Shown in pieces: positions 8,593 to 17,259 of a stretch of 64,000 nt of DNA; within the stretch, counting starts at the first letter, position 1, and every line of letters begins with the position of its first letter. The notes below the pieces were generated by a model. It was not told where the DNA came from, searched no databases, and worked only from the letters and a program-made list of their open reading frames with translations. Source of the DNA: Paracoccaceae bacterium (GTDB lineage Bacteria; Pseudomonadota; Alphaproteobacteria; Rhodobacterales; Rhodobacteraceae); contig JAHRVG010000097.1 of the NCBI GenBank assembly GCA_019090795.1, positions 1 through 64,000 on the forward strand, written 5' to 3'. Position numbers and translations under genes: made by a program.

Positions 8593-9683
8593 GGCAAGGT
8601 CGGCGCGCTGCGTGCGCCCAGCCGTTCCAGATTGACAATCGTGGACAACATCAGGCGGTCATGGCTCCAGTCTGTTGATCGCTGGATCATCATCGCAGAC
8701 AGGAAAACCAGCAGCATCAGAGGCGCAATCAGCAGCACAAATAACCCGCGCGAAGTGCGGATTTCCTCGGGTGTTGTCAAGGCCACAATGCGGCTGCGCA
8801 ACACACTGCCGCCCGCACTCTCAATATTTACTAGCGGCACTGTAGGTGAGGCAACCGCCATGGTTTTGCCTTGCAAGCTGCGTGCACTGGCCCGCAACAG
8901 GCATTCACAATAGGCCCGCAGATCAAAGGAATTCCGCGCCGCCAAAATTTGATCACAGGAAAATTCCCGCAACTGCGTGACCTGTCGCTTCCAGCCATAG
9001 AAACCCGGATTCCAGAAAAACAGCGGCCGCAGGAATTCCAGCACGATTTCCCATTCCACATCAAAGCGGCGAAAATGTTCCAACTCATGACTGACCGCCA
9101 TGCGCAGATCTGAGGTGTCATCCAGCATGACCGAAGGGATAACGATATAGCGATTGCGCAAACCACGGGTCGAAAACGGCACCAGAACCGTGTCGCTTAC
9201 CAGCAGATGCAAGCGCCCGAATTGCCGCCATTTATGGCTGGCCCGCAGGATGCTCCGCAACTCGTGGATGTTGCGGAAGATCCGCGCCGAGAACCATCCG
9301 AACCCGAGCAAAAACACCCCCAGAACTACCTTGGATATTGCCGTGCCCTGCATAGCAAAATCCCGCACCGCATCGGCGCGCATTTCTAGAATGGATTGCA
9401 ACCGCACGGCGCTGATCTCTACATGTCCCGCCAGATATTGTGCCACCACTAAGTCGGAAATATTCGTCGAATACGGGCTTGCCAGCCCACCCAAAAGTTG
9501 AACAAACACCGGACTAAGGGCAATCGCCACCATCCCACCATTCAACAGGCGTAGTTGCAGGGTGTAGGCGCGTTTTAACCCCATTTTTGCAAGTGAAAAA
9601 CTTGCCAAAGACCACAAGGAATATGCAACCAACAGCATAATGTTGGCGTCTATATACACATTCAACAGGGTCTCAATCGGCAT
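8589..9683 (-). CDS. M56-family (BlaR1-like) membrane metallopeptidase
   Basis: The 364-aa integral membrane protein has hydrophobic helices near residues 10-32, 45-66, 112-132 and a last one near 318-338. A zinc protease motif HELEH lies at 199-203, with a probable third ligand at E240 (REFSCDQ). This is the architecture of BlaR1/MecR1-type signal-transducing peptidases but without the C-terminal penicillin-sensor domain, so its signal is not evident. The gene overlaps the upstream BlaI-type repressor by 11 bp, meaning the two are translationally coupled. The usual scheme is that the activated peptidase leads to loss of the BlaI-type repressor. Targets are unknown; the adjacent multicopper oxidase is one possibility. 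Confidence 0.85.
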   Translation of the reverse strand: MPIETLLNVYIDANIMLLVAYSLWSLASFSLAKMGLKRAYTLQLRLLNGGMVAIALSPVFVQLLGGLASPYSTNISDLVVAQYLAGHVEISAVRLQSILEMRADAVRDFAMQGTAISKVVLGVFLLGFGWFSARIFRNIHELRSILRASHKWRQFGRLHLLVSDTVLVPFSTRGLRNRYIVIPSVMLDDTSDLRMAVSHELEHFRRFDVEWEIVLEFLRPLFFWNPGFYGWKRQVTQLREFSCDQILAARNSFDLRAYCECLLRASARSLQGKTMAVASPTVPLVNIESAGGSVLRSRIVALTTPEEIRTSRGLFVLLIAPLMLLVFLSAMMIQRSTDWSHDRLMLSTIVNLERLGARSAPTLP

Positions 9684-10068
9684 TTTTTCCTAACCTTTTA
9701 TCAAGCAGCGCGCGAATTTCCTGCAACATTTCCTCACTCATGTTTTCGTCATCCACCAACCGGGCAACCAGCGAGGATGGGGTACTGTCAAACAGCTTTT
9801 CGGACAGATTGCGCAGGGATTTTGACTGGTATTCGGGTTTATTGATTGTCGGGCGGTAGATAAATGATTTCTCTGCCCGCTCGGATATCAGAAACTCTTT
9901 TTGCTCCAGAATACGCAGAATGGTCGAAGCAGAAGTATAGGCCAGCGCGCGATCCGGGGCCAGATTGGCCATCACCTCACGGACTGTGCCGCCATTAATC
10001 TCCCAAATCGCCGTCATGAACTCAAGTTCCACTTCCGTCAAAAGAGTATTCTTTTTCTTTTGTCGCAT
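9673..10068 (-). CDS. BlaI/MecI/CopY-family repressor
   Basis: This 131-aa winged-helix repressor has the family pattern LTEVELEFMTAIWEINGGTV followed by VREVMANL and the recognition segment AYTSASTILRILEQKEFL. A C-terminal dimerisation part is cleavage-prone in relatives. It is the first gene of a two-gene operon with the M56 peptidase. Members of this family are controlled by proteolysis through such a partner. The start ATG follows a short AT-rich leader. An inverted repeat lies just upstream (10075-10128) and may be part of its own control region. Confidence 0.9.
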   Translation of the reverse strand: MRQKKKNTLLTEVELEFMTAIWEINGGTVREVMANLAPDRALAYTSASTILRILEQKEFLISERAEKSFIYRPTINKPEYQSKSLRNLSEKLFDSTPSSLVARLVDDENMSEEMLQEIRALLDKRLGKNAD

Positions 10069-10074
10069 TAATTT

Positions 10075-10128
10075 TTATGCCTGTATTTTTGTTAATCTAA
10101 AACTTTAGTAGCATAAACTCAGGCATAA
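10075..10128. promoter_or_regulatory. Inverted repeat upstream of the BlaI-type gene
   Basis: TTATGCCTG (10075-10083) and CAGGCATAA (10120-10128) are perfect 9-bp inverted arms separated by 36 AT-rich bases, just before the repressor gene. The spacing suits two operator half-sites or a looped structure. It does not match the classical BlaI TACA/TGTA operator closely, so the assignment is tentative. Confidence 0.4.
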
Positions 10129-10153
10129 GACAAAATGTCTTTCTTGGCCGCTA

Positions 10154-10432
10154 TCAAACCTTCCAAAAACAAAATGCCCCCCAGCCAATCGCAATTGCCA
10201 AGGGCCACCACAGCGGCATCCCGACCAGCCCCAGCCAGGCCAGGAAAATATAGCTGGAACCAAGTAACGAAATAAACAGCCGATCACCGCGCGTGGTTGT
10301 CAGCCCTAGAACACCCTTGCGTTCATCACCGCCCGGATTGCGAATTTCCAATACCGTAAGCACCGCCATCGCCGAGAAAATCCCGATAAAAAACAGCGCT
10401 GTGGGCCAGGTCCAAGCCATCCATCCCAGCAT
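10154..10432 (-). CDS. glpU: Small membrane protein of the glycerol ABC transporter (GlpU, DUF2160 type)
   Basis: This 92-aa hydrophobic protein has about three membrane segments (residues 10-28, 48-66, 70-90) and the conserved short loop EIRNPGGDERKGVLGL. The position is diagnostic: it is the last gene after two permeases in glycerol importers of the rhizobial glpSTPQUV type. It overlaps the stop of the preceding permease by one base (TAATG) and has GGAGGG just before the ATG. Its molecular role is not established; it probably assists the permease complex. The gene end lies close to the BlaI/M56 control region, which runs in the same direction. Confidence 0.8.
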   Translation of the reverse strand: MLGWMAWTWPTALFFIGIFSAMAVLTVLEIRNPGGDERKGVLGLTTTRGDRLFISLLGSSYIFLAWLGLVGMPLWWPLAIAIGWGAFCFWKV

Positions 10433-11229
10433 TACACCCTCCCCATGGCAAAGCCTTTGGCGATATAGTTTCGCACGAAGTAAATTACGATTGCGCCGGG
10501 GATGATCGTCAAGGTTCCTGCGGCGGCCAGCAGGCCCAGTTCATACCCCGCAGAGGAGGCAGTTTTGGTCATGGTTGCCGCGATCGGTTTGGCCGCTACG
10601 GCCGTTAACGTTTTGGCAAGCAACAGCTCCACCCAGCTAAACATAAAGCAAAAGAATGCGGCCACACCAACGCCGGATTTGATGGTCGGAATGAATATCG
10701 TGGTAAAGAATCGCGGGAAGGAATACCCATCGACAAAGGCGGTCTCATCCAACTCCTTGGGCACACCACCCATGAACCCCTCCAGAATCCATACCGACAA
10801 CGGAATATTGAACAGGCAGTGCGCCAGCGCCACCGCCAGGTGGGTGTCAAACAGACCAACCGCGGAATAGAGCTGGAAAAACGGCAACGCAAACACCGCC
10901 GCAGGAGCCATGCGGTTGGTTAACAGCCAAAAGAACAACTGTTTGTCCCCCAGAAAGCTGTAACGCGAGAACGCATAGGCTGCCGGCAACGCCACTGTGA
11001 TCGAAATCACCGTATTGATCGACACATAAATAATCGAGTTGAAATACCCCCAATACCACGTCGGATCGGTGAAAATCACCCGATAATTATCGAACGTCAG
11101 CTTTTGGGGAAACAACGAAAAGCCCGACAGGATTTCGCCGGTGGTCTTGAAGCTCATCGCGATCAGCCAATAGATCGGCAGCATCAAAAACAGGATGTAA
11201 AGCAGCGGAATGATATGGCGTTTTTGCAT
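10432..11229 (-). CDS. glpQ: Glycerol ABC transporter permease GlpQ
   Basis: This MalG-type inner-membrane permease has six predicted helices. The cytoplasmic coupling segment (EAA-like loop ELDETAFVDGYSFPRFFTTIF) lies near residue 170-190, and the C-terminus ends in FVRNYIAKGFAMGRV, typical of MalG-family proteins. The ATG at 11229 is chosen because AGGAGG sits 6 bp upstream. An ATG at 11253 is in frame but lies upstream of that site and would overlap the previous gene. The 265-aa product pairs with GlpP. The glp names follow the rhizobial glycerol importer and are unrelated to E. coli glpQ. Confidence 0.88.
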   Translation of the reverse strand: MQKRHIIPLLYILFLMLPIYWLIAMSFKTTGEILSGFSLFPQKLTFDNYRVIFTDPTWYWGYFNSIIYVSINTVISITVALPAAYAFSRYSFLGDKQLFFWLLTNRMAPAAVFALPFFQLYSAVGLFDTHLAVALAHCLFNIPLSVWILEGFMGGVPKELDETAFVDGYSFPRFFTTIFIPTIKSGVGVAAFFCFMFSWVELLLAKTLTAVAAKPIAATMTKTASSAGYELGLLAAAGTLTIIPGAIVIYFVRNYIAKGFAMGRV

Positions 11230-11239
11230 TTTCGGCCTC

Positions 11240-12103
11240 CTATTTCTGGTCATCTTTGGTCATTAGCGTATAGAATAGCCAAGATACCAACAATGTTATT
11301 ACAAAATAAATCAATGACATAGCCGCAGCAGGCCCCAAATCAAACTGCCCTAGTGCGATTTTTACCAGATCAATCGACAGCAAGGTCGTCGAGTTTCCCG
11401 GCCCCCCCCCTGTCAGCACGAAGGGTTCCGTGTAGATGTTGAAACTGTCCATAAACCGCAACAGGATCGCTATAGTAAGTACGTTTTTCATCTTGGGCAG
11501 TTGAATAAAACGGAACACTGCCCAATTGCTGGCCCCGTCGATTTTTGCCGCCTGATAATAGGCATCGGGAATGGAAACCAGCCCTGCATAGCTCAGCAGA
11601 ACCACCAGCGACGTCCAGTGCCACACGTCCATGACAATAATCGTCGCCCAAGCCGCCAGCGGGTTTTGCGTCATATCATAGTGAATGCCCAATGTGTGGT
11701 TCAGAAAATACCCCAGTAAGCCGATATCGGGAAGGGTAAATATATTCCACATGGCCCCGACCACATTCCAAGGGATCAGCATCGGCAAGGCCATTGTGAC
11801 CAAACAGACCGGCACCCAAAAGCCTTTACTCGGCATCGACAGGGCAATGATAATACCCAAAGGCACTTCGATCGCCAGAATAGAGCCCGTGAACAGGAAT
11901 TGGCGTCCAAGGGACGCATGAAAGCGGTCCGAACGCAGGAGTTTCTCAAACCAATCAAGACCTTGCCAGAAGAACAGGTTATTGCCAAACGTTTCTTGAA
12001 CGGAATAATTTACCACTGTCATCATCGGAATCAGCGCATTAAAGGCGACCAGCACCAGCACCGGCAGCACAAAAAACCACGCTCTGTTGTTTTGTTTTTT
12101 CAC
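11240..12103 (-). CDS. glpP: Glycerol ABC transporter permease GlpP
   Basis: This 287-aa MalF-type permease has a first helix at about residues 10-30 and five further helices. The coupling loop is IPDAYYQAAKIDGASNWAVFRFIQLPKMKN. It forms a heterodimer with GlpQ. Its ATG overlaps the stop of the second ATPase gene in an ATGA arrangement, showing translational coupling. Ordering with two ATPases upstream and GlpQ/GlpU downstream matches the glpSTPQU cluster of glycerol importers. Confidence 0.88.
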   Translation of the reverse strand: MKKQNNRAWFFVLPVLVLVAFNALIPMMTVVNYSVQETFGNNLFFWQGLDWFEKLLRSDRFHASLGRQFLFTGSILAIEVPLGIIIALSMPSKGFWVPVCLVTMALPMLIPWNVVGAMWNIFTLPDIGLLGYFLNHTLGIHYDMTQNPLAAWATIIVMDVWHWTSLVVLLSYAGLVSIPDAYYQAAKIDGASNWAVFRFIQLPKMKNVLTIAILLRFMDSFNIYTEPFVLTGGGPGNSTTLLSIDLVKIALGQFDLGPAAAMSLIYFVITLLVSWLFYTLMTKDDQK

Positions 12104-13182
12104 GAGGCTCCCCCGTTGCGGGTTGCCAGCCAGCCCTCACTGTAAAGCCGGGTTTGGTCTTGCTGGAAAATCAGGAATACCGTGTCACCCAAATTGGGGG
12201 GCTCGTCTTCAACCACCACCGCGATTTTGCTTCCAGCGACATCTACCTCGACAATGCTGTGACGGCCAATGTCGGAAACCTTGCGTACTTTCGCCTCAAT
12301 CCCCTTTGGGCCGAGGCTGATAAACTCGGGCCGGATACCTATTTCCGTATTTGCCAGATCCTTGCCGCGAATTTCCCCTTCCAGAGGCACATCAACCCCG
12401 TTAAAAAACGCCCTGCCCTCGCGGATTTCGCACGGCAGAACGTTCATTCCAGGCGAGCCGATAAAATGGCCGACAAACGTGTGGTTCGGACGCTCGAACA
12501 GTTCCACCGGCGTGCCGATCTGCACGATTTCGCCCATTTGCATCACCACCACCTGATCTGCAAAGGTTAACGCTTCGGTCTGGTCATGCGTGACATAAAT
12601 CATCGTCGCACGCACCCGCTGGTGCAGCTCCTTTAGCTTGGATCTCAGCTTCCATTTCAGGTGCGGATCAATCACCGTCAGCGGTTCGTCAAACATCACC
12701 ACATTCACATCATCACGCACCAACGCACGACCCATGGAAATCTTTTGCTTATTGTCCGGTGACAGCCCCGAAGCACGGGTCTGCAACATGTCAGTTACTT
12801 CCAGCATCCCGGCAATTTCCAGCACACGTTCACCGATCTTGGCCTCATTCACCCCGCGATTGCGCAGCGGAAACGCAAGGTTGTCATAAACCGTCATCGT
12901 GTCGTAGATCACCGGAAACTGGAACACTTGTGCAATATTGCGCTGATCCGGTGGCAAGTTGGTAACGTCTTTGTTATCAAACAAAACTTTGCCTTCCGAT
13001 GGGATCAAAAGGCCAGAGATAATATTCAAAAGCGTGGACTTTCCGCAGCCCGAAGGGCCAAGTAACGCGTAAGCACCGCCGTCCTGCCAATCCAGATCAA
13101 TCTGTTTGAGCGCAAAATCATCCGCCGTTTTGGGGTTTGGATAATAGCTGTGGCGCAGATTCGAGAGCGTTATTTTTGCCAT
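12100..13182 (-). CDS. glpT: Glycerol ABC transporter ATPase GlpT, with non-canonical signature motif
   Basis: This 360-aa MalK-type ATPase has Walker A GPSGCGKST (near residue 43), a Q-loop, Walker B VVMFDEPLTVID and a C-terminal OB/TOBE regulatory region. The ABC signature reads LSPDNKQKISMGRALV where normal importers have LSGGQ, so its composite ATP site is expected to be altered. The partner GlpS keeps a normal signature, giving an asymmetric ATPase heterodimer. It starts 3 bp after the GlpS stop and overlaps GlpP by 4 bp. The name follows the rhizobial glycerol system and is not E. coli GlpT. Confidence 0.87.
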   Translation of the reverse strand: MAKITLSNLRHSYYPNPKTADDFALKQIDLDWQDGGAYALLGPSGCGKSTLLNIISGLLIPSEGKVLFDNKDVTNLPPDQRNIAQVFQFPVIYDTMTVYDNLAFPLRNRGVNEAKIGERVLEIAGMLEVTDMLQTRASGLSPDNKQKISMGRALVRDDVNVVMFDEPLTVIDPHLKWKLRSKLKELHQRVRATMIYVTHDQTEALTFADQVVVMQMGEIVQIGTPVELFERPNHTFVGHFIGSPGMNVLPCEIREGRAFFNGVDVPLEGEIRGKDLANTEIGIRPEFISLGPKGIEAKVRKVSDIGRHSIVEVDVAGSKIAVVVEDEPPNLGDTVFLIFQQDQTRLYSEGWLATRNGGAS

Positions 13183-13185
13183 AAT

Positions 13186-14247
13186 CTACACCGCCCGCTT
13201 GCCATCAGGACCAAAGAAAAAGCACTTGGCGGGGTTCATATAAAACGGGTGTTCCTGTCCGATTTCATAGGGGTGCACACCGCTTGACAAAGACACCCAG
13301 TTTTCGGCCCCTAAAGTAAAATGCGCAGAGGATTGCGAACCGCTCAGTTCGGCGACCTGAACCTTGCCAAGAACAGGTACAAAAGCATCCGAAGTGTTAA
13401 CAGGTAGCACATAATTTGGTCGAATAGCCATGGTGTATATCCCATCCTGCAAACCCATCGCATCACCGGACAGTTCCCAATCGGCAGCCCCAAAAAACGC
13501 CCTATTGCCGAGCTTTTCAATCCGCGCCGTGTTGATCGGCGGATCGGAAAACACCTGCGCTGACACCAGATCCATCGGGTTGCGGTAGATTTCGGCGGTC
13601 TCCCCGAACTGGGTCACGCGCCCATCGTTCATCAAGCCGGTATTTCCGCCCAGCAACAGCGCCTCTTCGGGTTCCGAGGTTGCATAAACCACCACCGCGC
13701 CCCGCCCCGCAAACAGTTCGGGCAATTGATCCCGCAATTCTTCACGCAACTTGTAGTCTAGGTTGGCCAGCGGCTCATCCAGAAACACCGCGTTGCTTTC
13801 CTTTGCAATGGCGCGTGCCAGTGCGCAACGTTGTTGCTGACCGCCCGATAATTCATGTGGCCGACGATCCAGAAAAGGGCGCAGTTGCAGCACATCCGCC
13901 GCCGCCTCTACCCGTCCCTCAATCTCGGACTTTGCAAAACCGGCCACCCTGAGCGGCGAGGCAATATTTTCAAAAACAGTCATATGGGGGTAATTCACGA
14001 AGAACTGGTGCACCAGCGAAATGTTGCGTTTTTGTGTGCTCAGTCTTGTCACATCCTGCCCGTTCATCAGGATTTTCCCCGATGCCACCCGATCCAGCCC
14101 AGCCATTAGCTTGATCAACGAGGTTTTCCCAGCGCCGGTTTCCCCCAACAGCACATTAAAGTGGCCGGGTTGCAGAACCAGCGAGGTTTCCTTGATATGG
14201 GTCTGACTGCCCACTTGTTTCGTAATGCCAACCAGTTCCAGCGCCAT
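13186..14247 (-). CDS. glpS: Glycerol ABC transporter ATPase GlpS
   Basis: This 353-aa ATPase has Walker A GETGAGKTS, canonical signature LSGGQQQRCALARAIA, Walker B AVFLDEPLANLDYK and a C-terminal substrate-importer domain. The ATG at 14247 (MALELVGITKQ) is preferred; an in-frame extension to 14364 runs into the binding-protein gene through the intergenic hairpins. It is the first of five closely packed genes after glpV, the binding-protein gene. With GlpT it should form the ATP-hydrolysing pair of the glycerol importer. GlpS provides the only standard signature motif of the pair. Confidence 0.88.
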   Translation of the reverse strand: MALELVGITKQVGSQTHIKETSLVLQPGHFNVLLGETGAGKTSLIKLMAGLDRVASGKILMNGQDVTRLSTQKRNISLVHQFFVNYPHMTVFENIASPLRVAGFAKSEIEGRVEAAADVLQLRPFLDRRPHELSGGQQQRCALARAIAKESNAVFLDEPLANLDYKLREELRDQLPELFAGRGAVVVYATSEPEEALLLGGNTGLMNDGRVTQFGETAEIYRNPMDLVSAQVFSDPPINTARIEKLGNRAFFGAADWELSGDAMGLQDGIYTMAIRPNYVLPVNTSDAFVPVLGKVQVAELSGSQSSAHFTLGAENWVSLSSGVHPYEIGQEHPFYMNPAKCFFFGPDGKRAV

Positions 14248-14271
14248 CGTATTCTTTCTACTGACAAGGAA

Positions 14272-14318
14272 GCCGGGGCGATCACGCCCCGGCCAAATCA
14301 GCGCGCCTGCAAGCGCGC
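14272..14318 (-). terminator. Two hairpins between glpV and glpS
   Basis: GCCGGGGCG-ATCA-CGCCCCGGC (14272-14293) is a perfect 9-bp stem with a 4-base loop. A second stem GCGCGC-CTGCAA-GCGCGC lies at 14301-14318. Neither is followed by a U-run, so partial termination or protection of the upstream binding-protein mRNA is likelier than full termination. Such arrangements raise the binding protein above the membrane parts. Confidence 0.65.
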
Positions 14319-14329
14319 CAACAGGGAGG

Positions 14330-16066
14330 TTATTTGGACGCCCAGCGCGCAACCAGATCGTCATAATTGACGGTCACGCCTTGGGGTTTCTCGTTGTCCA
14401 ACGGCGGTTTGGCACCGCCATTTGCGTACCAGTACTCGGCCGATTTTTCCTCGTTCAGGCGCGGGCCACAGCCCCCGTAAACATTGGCAGCCTCGTCCAC
14501 AGCCTGCATCCGTGACATGGTGATGTCCATTTCACCCGCCAAACGATCCATCGCTTGTTGTGGGGTAAACGCACCCGAATTCACGTCTCCGATTTGCTGC
14601 CACCAGATCTGTGCCAGTTTCGGATAATCCGGCACGTTAATGCCTGTTGGCGACCATGCCACACGATCCGGTGAGCGGTAGAATTCCACCAGACCACCCA
14701 GATTTTCAGCACGCTCGCTGAATGAGGAGTGGTTGATCGAGCTGTCGCGAATGAACGTCAGACCCACATGCGATTTTTTCACGTCAACTGTTTTGGACAC
14801 GACGAACTGGGCATAGAGCCATGCCGCCTTGGCACGATCCAGAGGGGTGGATTTCAGGATAGTCCATGAACCCACGTCCTGATAGCCAACCTTCTGACCT
14901 TCTTGCCAATACGGCCCGTGTGGGCTTGGGGCCATCCGCCACAGCGGCTTGCCATTGTCGTCCACGGTGTTGTTGCCCTCTGATTTCGGCTTCACCATGT
15001 CTGCTGTAAATGCCGTGTACCAAAAGATTTGCTGGGCCACATTGCCTTGGCTAAGTGCGGGCAGGGATTGGTAAAAATCAAACGATGCCGCACCGGGAGG
15101 CGCATAGGCCCGCAGCCATTCATCCCATTTGCGGATCGCGTAAACAGCCGCTGGTCCGTTGGCCGCGCCACCGCGTGACACAGAAGCACCAGCCGGATTA
15201 CAGGAACCGGCTTCCATACGAATGCCCCACTCGTCAATCGGAATACCGTTTGGCTCGCCTTTAGAGCCAGTGCCAGCCATCGACAACCAAGCATCCGTCA
15301 TCCGCCACCCCAGATCGGGGGCGCGTTTGCCGTAATCCATGTGGCCGTAAATCGCCACACCATCGACTTCCTTCACATCCTTGGAAAAGAATTCAGCGAT
15401 GTCCTCATAGGCGGACCAGTTCACTGGAACGCCCAGTTCATAGCCGTATTTGGCTTTGAAGGCGGCTTTCAGGTCTGCGCGGTCAAACCAGTCTTTGCGA
15501 AACCAATAAAGGTTGGCAAATTGCTGATCTGGCAACTGGTACAGGTCACCGTCCGGCCCCGTGGTAAACTGGGTTCCAATGAAATCGCCCAGATCAAGGC
15601 CTGGGTTGGTCACGTCTTTAGCATCGCCTGCCATGAAATCGGTCAGGTTATAGGCCAGTTGCAGGCGCGAGTGGGTACCGATCAGATCGCTATCATTGAC
15701 ATAGGCGTCATACAGGTTGCGGTTGGTTTGCATCTGGGTTTGCACCGCCTGAACAACCTCCCCCTCGCCCAGTATTTGGTGGTTGACCTTTATGCCGGTG
15801 ATTTCCTCAAATGCTTTGGTCAACACCTCTGATTCATAGCTGTGGGTCGGAATACCCTCAGACAAAACGTTGATTTCCATGCCGCTGAAAGGGGCAGCGG
15901 CATCAATGAACCACTGCATTTCAGACATTTGTTGATCTTTGGTTAATGTGGATGGTTGAAATTCTTCATCAATCCATTTCTTCGCTGACGCTGCATCCGC
16001 ATACGCCGCTGATGACCCCGCAATCACAGCCGTCACTGCAACCGCAGAGAGAAGATACTTGCGCAT
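14330..16066 (-). CDS. glpV: Glycerol ABC transporter substrate-binding protein GlpV
   Basis: This 578-aa exported binding protein has a signal peptide ending near AYA at residue 23. The mature protein is longer than ordinary sugar-binding proteins, as usual for this glycerol-importer family. Segments such as LDAYVNDSDLIGTHSR-like ligand-loop sequence and WEAGxNPAG-like repeats are specific to the group. It is the first gene of a six-gene operon (V-S-T-P-Q-U) and is separated from the ATPases by two hairpins. The substrate is inferred as glycerol, or a close polyol, from gene order. No glpK or glpD lies in the window, so the catabolic part is elsewhere. Confidence 0.85.
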   Translation of the reverse strand: MRKYLLSAVAVTAVIAGSSAAYADAASAKKWIDEEFQPSTLTKDQQMSEMQWFIDAAAPFSGMEINVLSEGIPTHSYESEVLTKAFEEITGIKVNHQILGEGEVVQAVQTQMQTNRNLYDAYVNDSDLIGTHSRLQLAYNLTDFMAGDAKDVTNPGLDLGDFIGTQFTTGPDGDLYQLPDQQFANLYWFRKDWFDRADLKAAFKAKYGYELGVPVNWSAYEDIAEFFSKDVKEVDGVAIYGHMDYGKRAPDLGWRMTDAWLSMAGTGSKGEPNGIPIDEWGIRMEAGSCNPAGASVSRGGAANGPAAVYAIRKWDEWLRAYAPPGAASFDFYQSLPALSQGNVAQQIFWYTAFTADMVKPKSEGNNTVDDNGKPLWRMAPSPHGPYWQEGQKVGYQDVGSWTILKSTPLDRAKAAWLYAQFVVSKTVDVKKSHVGLTFIRDSSINHSSFSERAENLGGLVEFYRSPDRVAWSPTGINVPDYPKLAQIWWQQIGDVNSGAFTPQQAMDRLAGEMDITMSRMQAVDEAANVYGGCGPRLNEEKSAEYWYANGGAKPPLDNEKPQGVTVNYDDLVARWASK

Positions 16067-16416
16067 CTCTTGCCCTCCCTTTGTTTCATTTGGCCGAATG
16101 ATTCCGGCCCGCCCAGCTTGAAACGAAGTCTACAACTTTGTCAAACTAATTTTTTAGTAGACTTTTCATGTTTAAATTCATCAACTTAAACCCCCCACAA
16201 ATCCCCCACCTGTCTTTCATCCAAGACAATCAAAACGGGGCATCATACAGAAAACAACTCAACCTTAACCAGAGTCCAGATTTCTAACCTTCTGCTTTCT
16301 AAAGTTTTATCTTCCGGTAAAACCCCAGATCTCGCGCTCAGGGCGACTGCTGTGACGCGCTTTGCGAAGTAAGGCCTCAAATTCCGATATTCACCGGACC
16401 GTTTGATTCACTACCG
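16067..16416. other. Gene-free stretch upstream of glpV
   Basis: These 350 bases between glpV and narR hold the glp promoter region and the narR 3' trailer. An inverted repeat AAGTCTAC (16126-16133) / GTAGACTT (16157-16164) with 23 bases between lies 60-100 bp upstream of glpV, where an operator is expected. No ORF with a ribosome site was recognised. Confidence 0.5.
16126..16164. promoter_or_regulatory. Inverted repeat, possible glp operator
   Basis: The arms AAGTCTAC and GTAGACTT are perfect 8-bp inverted copies about 31 bp apart centre to centre, about three helical turns. The element lies upstream of the glpV start at 16066 in an AT-rich region. The regulator is not encoded in the adjacent genes. 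Confidence 0.4.
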
Positions 16417-17130
16417 TTAGTCAATCAGATAATCTGGCTTGGCAAACTTTGTCAGAGCTTCCAGATCTTCAATCAAAATTTGCTGACCTTGAACTTCTAC
16501 CCCATGGGCTTTCAGGCTGTTGAGGCCACGCGACAGGTTTTCCGGCGTCATCCCAAGGTAAGATGCAAGGCGGCGTTTTTCGATTGGCAGTTCGATCGTC
16601 AGCGTGTTTCCCTGCCGCCGATGCAGCTTGAGTATATAATTCCCCAAGCGCTCCAGTGAAGTACGCAGCTTGAGGTTCTTCATGTTTCGGATCGTGGCGC
16701 GATAACAACGCGACAGTTCGTCTACGATGGCAATCGCAAAATCCGGATCAGCGCCGAACACTGAACGCACATCCTCTGAAGGGATCATAACAACGCGTGA
16801 TTTTTGCAAAGTACGTGCGGACATCAAATAGGGTCGGTTCTTGATCGTTGCCGCCAAAATAAAGGTAGAGTTATGGTAAAGTGTAGTGATTGAGGACTCG
16901 CGTCCAGACCATTGGCAAAACAACTCAACACAGCCATTTTCGACAATATGCAAAAAGTCGGCAGGCTCGCCTTCGGTGATCATTTCCATGTTCGGTGGAA
17001 AATTCTGGATATAGGCCCCCCGTGTCAAAATCTCAAAGGACTCATCGCTGACATCCGCAAAAAGTGGCGTACCTCGAATTATCTCGAATCGCTGGGGAAC
17101 CATCATAGCCTCGCTGCCTACAATTGACAT
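16417..17130 (-). CDS. narR: Crp/Fnr-family regulator, probable NarR
   Basis: This 237-aa cAMP-receptor-type protein has an N-terminal cyclic-nucleotide-binding fold (residues 15-130) and a C-terminal winged helix (KRRLASYLGMTPENLSRGLNSLKAHG, near 190-215). It lacks the N-terminal cysteine cluster of FNR, so it does not carry an oxygen-sensing 4Fe-4S centre. In Paracoccus, a cysteine-free FNR homologue called NarR lies divergent to narK-narGHJI and activates it in response to nitrate/nitrite; gene position and features match here. An FNR-like box overlaps its own start codon (17124-17137), suggesting autoregulation. DNR/NnrR-type proteins are the alternative. Confidence 0.78.
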   Translation of the reverse strand: MSIVGSEAMMVPQRFEIIRGTPLFADVSDESFEILTRGAYIQNFPPNMEMITEGEPADFLHIVENGCVELFCQWSGRESSITTLYHNSTFILAATIKNRPYLMSARTLQKSRVVMIPSEDVRSVFGADPDFAIAIVDELSRCYRATIRNMKNLKLRTSLERLGNYILKLHRRQGNTLTIELPIEKRRLASYLGMTPENLSRGLNSLKAHGVEVQGQQILIEDLEALTKFAKPDYLID

Positions 17131-17137
17131 TTATCAA
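17124..17137. promoter_or_regulatory. FNR-type box overlapping the narR start
   Basis: TTGAC-ATTT-ATCAA differs from the FNR/NarR consensus TTGAT-N4-ATCAA at one base. It covers the narR ATG (17128-17130), a position expected to repress rather than activate narR. Confidence 0.55.
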
Positions 17138-17259
17138 TTAAATAGTGGCTGAATGTCAAGGCAACGGTTGCTGCAATAGTGCTGCGGTCTTGCCTGTAAA
17201 TTGCATTCTGCATGACAATTATCACAACGTACTATTTTTAAACAACTTATTTACGCTTA

